From an uncultured Duncaniella sp. (GTDB taxonomy: Bacteria > Bacteroidota > Bacteroidia > Bacteroidales > Muribaculaceae), in assembly GCA_910576785.1 (NCBI GenBank), contig CAJTJG010000008.1:62001-126000 (forward strand): 64,000 nt of DNA. The letters are read 5' to 3'. Every line of letters starts with the position of its first letter. Within the stretch, counting starts at the first letter, position 1. Position numbers and translations under genes: made by a program. Positions 58,647 to 64,000 of the stretch are shown in pieces. A model generated the notes under the pieces. That model was not told the DNA's origin and ran no database searches. It saw only the letters and a list, made by a program, of their open reading frames with translations.

Positions 58647-61181
58647 ATGAATAGGTTCTCGATGAAATCAGTGCTTGCCGCCATGGCGGTGGCTATGTGT
58701 GGAAATTTTGGTCATGCCGGCGAACTCGTATGGTACGATGGGAATACTCCGGTCAGTCTCGGTGTCAGCACCGCTGCGGATCCGGTGGTGAAGACGGCAA
58801 TGTATATGTTCAGTGATGATATGGAAGCCGTCACCGGACGCAAGGCTGAGATAAGAAAACCGGGCCGGGCCGTGATACGGCTCAGTCAGCTCGACAGGAC
58901 ATCTGCCTCCCAGCGTAGGGAGCTTGCCCGTGCGGGCGTGCCCGTCGACTCGCTCGCCGGACTCACTGACGGATTCAACATCACGGTGGATGGCGGACAT
59001 ATACTTGTCACCGGAACGAATGGCCGGGGCACAGCCTATGGACTGCTCGAACTCTCCAGGGTTGCCGGTGTGAGTCCGTGGATATGGTGGGGCGATGTGA
59101 CTCCTGAACATAAGGACCGGCTCACTATCAATGATGGATATTCCTCAACACAGGGGGCCTCGGTAGAATACCGGGGTGTATTCATCAACGATGAAGACTG
59201 GTCACTGCGCCCGTGGAGCTGCATGACGTTCGAGAAGAATGATTTCGGTGTCATCGGCCCGCGTACATATAAAGAGGTGTTCAAGTTGCTGATGCGTCTC
59301 AGGGCCAATGCGCTCTGGCCGGCCATGCACGAGGGGACGGTGGCGTTTTTCAAAGATCCGCTCAACAAGCTTATGGCCGACAGTTGCGGTATAGCCATCG
59401 GCTCATCCCACTGTGAGCCATTGCTGCGCAACAACGTGGGCGAGTGGGATGTAAACACCCGCGGCCGCTACAACTACATGACAAACCGCAAGGCAGTGCA
59501 GGATTACTGGGCCGAGCGCCTGAAGGAGGTGAAAGGCTCGAGCGGAGGAAATATGTTTACCATCGGAATGAGAGGTATACATGACGGATCCATGGAGGGT
59601 GTGAAGACTCCGCAGGAAAAATTTGATGGTCTGCAGCAGGTGATTGATGACCAACAGGAACTTTTGGCCGAGCATATAGGCGATCCTGCAGCTCAGATGC
59701 AGGTGTTTGTGCCATACAAGGAGGTGCTCGAACTCTACGAGATGGGACTTAAGGTACCGGAGCACGTCACGCTGATGTGGTGTGATGACAACTACGGCTA
59801 TATGACCCGTCTGTCTGACGAGCGTGAGCAGATGCGCCATGGAGGTGGAGGCGTATACTATCATCTCAGCTACTGGGGACGTCCGCATGATCACCTTTGG
59901 CTCACGACTACACAGCCCGGACTCGTGTACAACGAGATGCGCACCGCCTACGATCATAATGTACGTAAACTATGGATTGTCAATGTTCATGATCCCAAAG
60001 TAGCCGCCTACGATCTTGAGCTGTTCCTCGATCTGGCCTGGAATATCAACTGTATCGAGTCAGGCTCGGTGGGTAATCATCTGCGGTCATGGTTGTGTTC
60101 CAATTTCGGTGAGGAGGCAGGAGATAAGCTCTATCCGCTTATGCGCCGCTACTACAACCTGTGTGCCAAGCGTAAACCGGAGTTTATGGGTTGGAGTCAG
60201 GTGGAACTGAGCAAACAGACATTCAACCGCGGATTGAGCCCCGTGGCCAATACTGAATTCAGTTTCACCGAGTTTGGCAGTGAGGCCGACCGATATATGG
60301 AAGAATATCTTGCGATAGCCTCCGGCGTGGAAGAGATAGGACGTGATATTCCGGCGCGTCTTGCAGACGTCTATTACGCTGCGGTCAGATATCCGGTGAC
60401 AGCCGCCGCCTCGCATGCGGTGAAGATGCTCGAGGCGCAGCGTGCGCGGGCATATGCATCTGGTGGCACATATGCCGATATGGATGAGAGAAACGCCTTG
60501 CTGTGTAAGGCTGTAGCCAGAAGCCAGCGTGCCTATCGGAACATCCGGGAAATGACGGCTCATTACAATGACAGCATGGCCGGTGGCAAGTGGAAGCGTT
60601 CCATGGACATGCGTCCGCGTGATCTTCCCGTGTTCTGCGCTCCATCGCTCCCTGTCATGCTTTCCGATGACGAGGTGGACGGGTGGCTTGCAGCAGATGA
60701 TAGCCGTCCGACGCATCCGCTCGATCTTGACGGCGTGATGTCGCGTAGCGCCGCTGCATTTGATAGCCATACAGGTGATGCGCGGGTAGTGGATATGCTT
60801 GGGCATAGCAACAACGCAGTGGCTCTTGGCAAGGGGAGTACGCTCTCGTATGTATTCAATACAGATGGAACAGAGGGATACCGCTCGCTTACCGTGGCCA
60901 CTATACCCACCCAACCCAACGATGGCGGTGATCTGCGTTACAGTGTGAGCGTGGATGGTAGCGAACCGGTGGTCTTCTCGCTCAAAGAGCCGTTCCGATC
61001 GGAAAGATGGAAAGGCAATGTGCTTCGCGGACAGGCATTGCGCACCATGGAGCTGCCGGACCTCTCAGGCGGAAAGCACACACTTACCATCACCGCACTC
61101 GACCACCATATAGTAGTGGATCAATGGATGCTCGACAATAAGGGGGGCCGGAAATTCTATCTCATCCCTACTGAGGAGTGA
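58647..61181 (+). CDS. GH115 alpha-glucuronidase
   Basis: An 844-aa exported enzyme with a signal peptide (1-24, ending GHAGE). It shows the GH115 layout: an N-terminal GH20b-like domain, then YRGVFINDEDWSLRPW (about 173-188), IGSSHCEPLLRNN, GMRGIHDGSMEG and LMWCDDNYGYMTRLSDE, followed by a helical domain and a C-terminal beta domain starting near 690. GH115 removes alpha-1,2-linked (4-O-methyl-)glucuronic acid from xylan and related glycans. It lies 55 bp after the fructan HTCS with no terminator seen between, yet its substrate does not belong to fructan. It may be a single gene or share read-through. Uronic acid removal would suit the xylan or arabinogalactan diet suggested elsewhere in the window. 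Confidence 0.93.
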   Translation: MNRFSMKSVLAAMAVAMCGNFGHAGELVWYDGNTPVSLGVSTAADPVVKTAMYMFSDDMEAVTGRKAEIRKPGRAVIRLSQLDRTSASQRRELARAGVPVDSLAGLTDGFNITVDGGHILVTGTNGRGTAYGLLELSRVAGVSPWIWWGDVTPEHKDRLTINDGYSSTQGASVEYRGVFINDEDWSLRPWSCMTFEKNDFGVIGPRTYKEVFKLLMRLRANALWPAMHEGTVAFFKDPLNKLMADSCGIAIGSSHCEPLLRNNVGEWDVNTRGRYNYMTNRKAVQDYWAERLKEVKGSSGGNMFTIGMRGIHDGSMEGVKTPQEKFDGLQQVIDDQQELLAEHIGDPAAQMQVFVPYKEVLELYEMGLKVPEHVTLMWCDDNYGYMTRLSDEREQMRHGGGGVYYHLSYWGRPHDHLWLTTTQPGLVYNEMRTAYDHNVRKLWIVNVHDPKVAAYDLELFLDLAWNINCIESGSVGNHLRSWLCSNFGEEAGDKLYPLMRRYYNLCAKRKPEFMGWSQVELSKQTFNRGLSPVANTEFSFTEFGSEADRYMEEYLAIASGVEEIGRDIPARLADVYYAAVRYPVTAAASHAVKMLEAQRARAYASGGTYADMDERNALLCKAVARSQRAYRNIREMTAHYNDSMAGGKWKRSMDMRPRDLPVFCAPSLPVMLSDDEVDGWLAADDSRPTHPLDLDGVMSRSAAAFDSHTGDARVVDMLGHSNNAVALGKGSTLSYVFNTDGTEGYRSLTVATIPTQPNDGGDLRYSVSVDGSEPVVFSLKEPFRSERWKGNVLRGQALRTMELPDLSGGKHTLTITALDHHIVVDQWMLDNKGGRKFYLIPTEE

Positions 61182-61431
61182 CCGGAAACCAATACCGCAG
61201 GTTATGTGTTGTAAAGCATAATTGGATAATTGATTTTTCAAACATCGGGTGATTTTTGACACAATCTCTTGTCTACATCGGTGAAAAACGCTAAATTCGT
61301 GAATTTAAAAGCCGGGAGCGGCTTTTACTGCGGTTTCTCCCATCATCAATTCTCCCCTCCTGACGGGATCATCCACGACTCTCACCTCTTACACAGAAAA
61401 GGAATCTAACTAATAAACTCAATATACAATA

Positions 61432-63366
61432 ATGAGCTATCTTAAATTTGATAAGAACCTCATGATTAACTTGGAGCAGTCACTCCCGAAGGAGATGCTC
61501 CGCACCAATCAGTCAGGAGCCTATCACTGCACAACGGTAGTCGATTGCAACACCCGCAAGCAGCACGGTCTGCTCGTGGTGCCCGTCCCCGAACTCGGGG
61601 ACTCTTGGCATGTGATGCTCTCCTCGCTGGACGAGACGGTCTATCAGCATGGTGTTCCGTTCAATCTCGGACTGCACCGCTACAGCGGTGGCGTGATGAA
61701 TCCCAACGGCCATAAGTACATCCGCGAATTTGACTGTGAGAGCGTGCCCCGCACCACATATCGTGTGGGAGGTGTCATCCTTACGAAGGAGAAGATATTT
61801 ATCTCCAATGAGAACCGTATCCTCATCCGTTACACCCTTGTTGAGGCTCATTCGGCCACTACACTGCGTTTCCGCCCTGTGCTCGCATTCCGTGAGGCCA
61901 ATGAATTGTGTATAGCCAACGATGCTATCAACACCGAGATCCCCGAGATAGACAACGGCGTGTCGGCTTGCCTCTACAACGGGTATCCCCGTCTTTACAT
62001 GCAGTTCTCTCACAAACCCAAATGGACATACGATCCACATTGGTACAACGGATTTGAGTACGTGAAGGATCTTGAGCGCGGTGTGCCTTACACCGAGGAT
62101 CTGTGGGTGCCCGGATATTTCGATGTGCCTATCAAAAAGGGTGAAAGCGTGATCTTCTCGGCCGGACTCAGCGAGGTGTCGCCCCGCCAGCTCTCCAAGA
62201 TGTACGAGAAGGAGATAGCTCAGCGCACTTGCCGCACATCGTTCTTCAACTGTCTCAAGAATGCTGTCAAGCAGTGCTACCTCAACGAACCTGATGGAAT
62301 GTATCTCATCTCCGGATATCCATGGGGAAAGGTCATAGCACGCAATACCTTCATGGCCCTTCCGGGTGCCACCATAGCTATAAACCACCGCGAGGACTTC
62401 GAGAAGATAGCCGCCACGGCACTAAGAGCCCTCGACGGATTCCTCACCAACGGAACTCTTCACAGCAGACTTCAGGGTATTGACCTCCCTGACATACCGC
62501 TGTGGGCCGTTTGGGCTCTGCAGCAGTATGCCAAGTCATACGGCAAGGAGGAGTGTGCCGTCCGCTATCTCGGCGATATCAAGCGTATACTTGACACAAT
62601 ACTCGAGAACCGCCACCCCATGCTCAAGGTGGATCAGGAGAGCGGAATGGTGTATACAGAGGGTCGCGACAAACCCATGTCGTGGATGAATGCCTCGCTC
62701 GGTGGCCGTCCTATTGTTCCGCGAACGGGCTATCTCGTGGAATTCAACGCGTTGTGGTATAACGCCCTTGTCTTCGCCACGCGTCTCACAGAGGGCGCCG
62801 AGCAGGAGAAGTATCAGGCAGCCGCCGACAAGATGGCTGAGCCTTTCGTCTCCACATTCCTCAATGACTACGGCTATCTCTACGACTACGTGTTCGGCAC
62901 TTACGCCGATCCATCAGTCCGTCCAAACATGGCCATCGCCATCGGACTGGACTATTCGCCGCTTGACCGTCGACAGCGCAAGCGAGTGCTTGACATTGTC
63001 ACCCGCGAGCTTCTCACACCCAAGGGACTCCGCACACTCTCGCCCAAGAGCTTCGGCTATCGTCCCAACTATCTTGGTTCGCCCGAGGATCGCGAGATGG
63101 CGCTTCACAATGGTCCCGCCCGTCCGTGGCTCATGGGTTTCTACTCCGATGCTTATCTCAAAGTGTTCGGCATGAGCGGAGTCAGCTATATAGACCGCAT
63201 GCTCATCGGATTTGAGGATGAGATGACACAGGGTTGCATCGGATCGCTCTCGCAGCTCTATGACGGCAATCCCCCCTATGTGGGACGTGGAGCCATAAGC
63301 CATGTCACAAATGTGGCCGAGGTGCTCCGCACGCTTACCACGCTCAAGAAATTTATAATGGATTAA
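61432..63366 (+). CDS. Glycogen debranching enzyme (amylo-alpha-1,6-glucosidase)
   Basis: A 644-aa cytoplasmic protein without a signal peptide. The N-terminal domain (about 20-260) carries RTNQSGAYHCTTVVDCNTRKQHGLLV and the C-terminal (alpha/alpha)6 domain (about 290-640) carries GYPWGKVIARNTFMALPG, LPLWAVWALQQYAKSYG-like helices, and MSWMNASLGGRPIVPRTGYLVEFNALWYNAL with acidic residues. This is the bacterial/archaeal GDE_C type that removes alpha-1,6 branches of glycogen. It lies 33 bp before a GT-B glycosyltransferase gene; in Bacteroidales these two often form a glycogen operon with a GH57 enzyme that would lie past the window end. A weak promoter-like TAAATTCG is at 61292. Confidence 0.9.
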   Translation: MSYLKFDKNLMINLEQSLPKEMLRTNQSGAYHCTTVVDCNTRKQHGLLVVPVPELGDSWHVMLSSLDETVYQHGVPFNLGLHRYSGGVMNPNGHKYIREFDCESVPRTTYRVGGVILTKEKIFISNENRILIRYTLVEAHSATTLRFRPVLAFREANELCIANDAINTEIPEIDNGVSACLYNGYPRLYMQFSHKPKWTYDPHWYNGFEYVKDLERGVPYTEDLWVPGYFDVPIKKGESVIFSAGLSEVSPRQLSKMYEKEIAQRTCRTSFFNCLKNAVKQCYLNEPDGMYLISGYPWGKVIARNTFMALPGATIAINHREDFEKIAATALRALDGFLTNGTLHSRLQGIDLPDIPLWAVWALQQYAKSYGKEECAVRYLGDIKRILDTILENRHPMLKVDQESGMVYTEGRDKPMSWMNASLGGRPIVPRTGYLVEFNALWYNALVFATRLTEGAEQEKYQAAADKMAEPFVSTFLNDYGYLYDYVFGTYADPSVRPNMAIAIGLDYSPLDRRQRKRVLDIVTRELLTPKGLRTLSPKSFGYRPNYLGSPEDREMALHNGPARPWLMGFYSDAYLKVFGMSGVSYIDRMLIGFEDEMTQGCIGSLSQLYDGNPPYVGRGAISHVTNVAEVLRTLTTLKKFIMD

Positions 63367-63399
63367 TCACCCCCTCTCACATATACTAATAAAGAAGAC

Positions 63400-64000
63400 A
63401 TGAAAGCATTAATGTTCGGGTGGGAGTTTCCACCTCACATCCTCGGCGGTCTCGGTACTGCCAGCTACGGTCTCACCAAAGGCATGTGGGAGTGTGGCGA
63501 CATGGATATCACATTCGTCATTCCCAAGCCGTTCGGCGATGAGGAGCGTCACTTTGCAAATATCATAGGTATGTCGCAGGTGCCTATCGTATGGCGCGAC
63601 GTCAACTATGACTACGTGAAGGAGCGCATAGGCCATGTGATGGATCCGGAGCTGTATTTCCGGCTCCGTGACCATATCTATGCCGACTTCAACTACATGC
63701 TCACCAACGATCTCGGCTGCATAGAGTTCTCCGGTCGCTACCCCGACAATCTCGTCGAGGAGATCAACAATTACTCCATCTGCGCCGGTGTGGTGGCTCG
63801 CACGGTGGATTTCGATATCATACACTCGCACGACTGGCTCACATATCCTGCCGGCATACACGCCAAACAGGTGTCGGGCAAGCCTCTGGTCATCCATGTG
63901 CACGCCACGGAGTTTGACCGCTCGCGAGGGAAACCCAATCCCACCGTGTTCGGCATAGAGAAGGACGGCATGAACAATGCAGACCATATTATCTGTGTCA
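63400..64000 (+). CDS. GT-B glycosyltransferase (glycogen synthase-like), 3' end outside window
   Basis: The first 200 codons of a GT-B fold glycosyltransferase. The N-terminus MKALMFGWEFPPHILGGLGTA has the glycine-rich loop of family 4/5 synthases (GGLG), and FDIIHSHDWLTYPAG is the conserved HxHDW segment, followed by PLVIHVHATEFDRSRG. In Bacteroidales this protein, following a debranching enzyme, is taken to act in glycogen synthesis; the precise donor (UDP- or ADP-glucose) cannot be told from this part. The ATG follows AAGAAGAC, 33 bp after the GDE stop. The gene runs off the window. Confidence 0.88.
   Translation, partial: MKALMFGWEFPPHILGGLGTASYGLTKGMWECGDMDITFVIPKPFGDEERHFANIIGMSQVPIVWRDVNYDYVKERIGHVMDPELYFRLRDHIYADFNYMLTNDLGCIEFSGRYPDNLVEEINNYSICAGVVARTVDFDIIHSHDWLTYPAGIHAKQVSGKPLVIHVHATEFDRSRGKPNPTVFGIEKDGMNNADHIICV

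Overview
The window is chromosomal DNA of a gut-type Bacteroidales bacterium, most like the Muribaculaceae or a relative; the family is an inference. The signs are SusC/SusD pairs, one-protein hybrid two-component regulators (HTCS), a DUF4924 gene, a BspA-like leucine-rich-repeat protein, and repeated promoter boxes of the Bacteroidetes form TAnnTTTG, several with TTG or TTTG 19-20 bp upstream. There are no rRNA genes and no CRISPR array. One tRNA is present (Gln, anticodon CTG).

Layout. 1-7360: housekeeping genes, namely a metal ABC transporter (ATPase cut by the window edge, plus binding lipoprotein), a U32-family protein translationally coupled to menD, a DUF4924 gene, and an ECF sigma / membrane anti-sigma-like / small secreted protein operon. 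7392-30136: a large polysaccharide utilization locus (PUL). An HTCS regulator heads a leftward operon with GH43, GH127, a GH43-GH35 fusion and a BNR-4 propeller protein. SusC/SusD and then GH105-DUF2264, DUF4861 and tandem-GH43 proteins run rightward. The enzyme set fits type II arabinogalactan (arabinogalactan protein) with Rha-GlcA caps. 30346-33323: a FucP-like sugar transporter, a cytidylyltransferase/GHMP-like fusion and a lipoprotein.

33500-38200 is the accessory part. It holds a small orphan ORF, a promoter-bearing and strongly structured non-coding stretch, an AT-rich pair (a HEPN-motif protein and a BspA-like LRR protein), and a 189-nt imperfect palindrome, ending at the 3' end of tRNA-Gln. 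38272-40827 returns to core genes (prfB, tig).

40999-51315: a second, pectin-type PUL, with a GH28-GH105 fusion divergent from SusC/SusD and a DUF4957/DUF5123-like surface lipoprotein. 51481-51674: an intergenic cluster of inverted repeats. 51717-58591: a fructan locus (fructokinase, MFS transporter, GH32, and an HTCS with a periplasmic sugar-binding sensor) without its own SusC/SusD. 58647-61181: a GH115 alpha-glucuronidase. 61432-64000: glycogen debranching enzyme and the start of a GT-B glycosyltransferase.

Together the genes describe a plant-glycan specialist that senses oligosaccharides or fructose with HTCS proteins, imports glycans through SusC/SusD, and processes them with several multi-domain periplasmic enzymes. 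The most novel parts are the HEPN gene with its structured upstream RNA candidate, the long palindrome next to the tRNA, the nucleotidyltransferase-GHMP fusion, and probable HTCS operators with 21-bp spacing at both HTCS loci.
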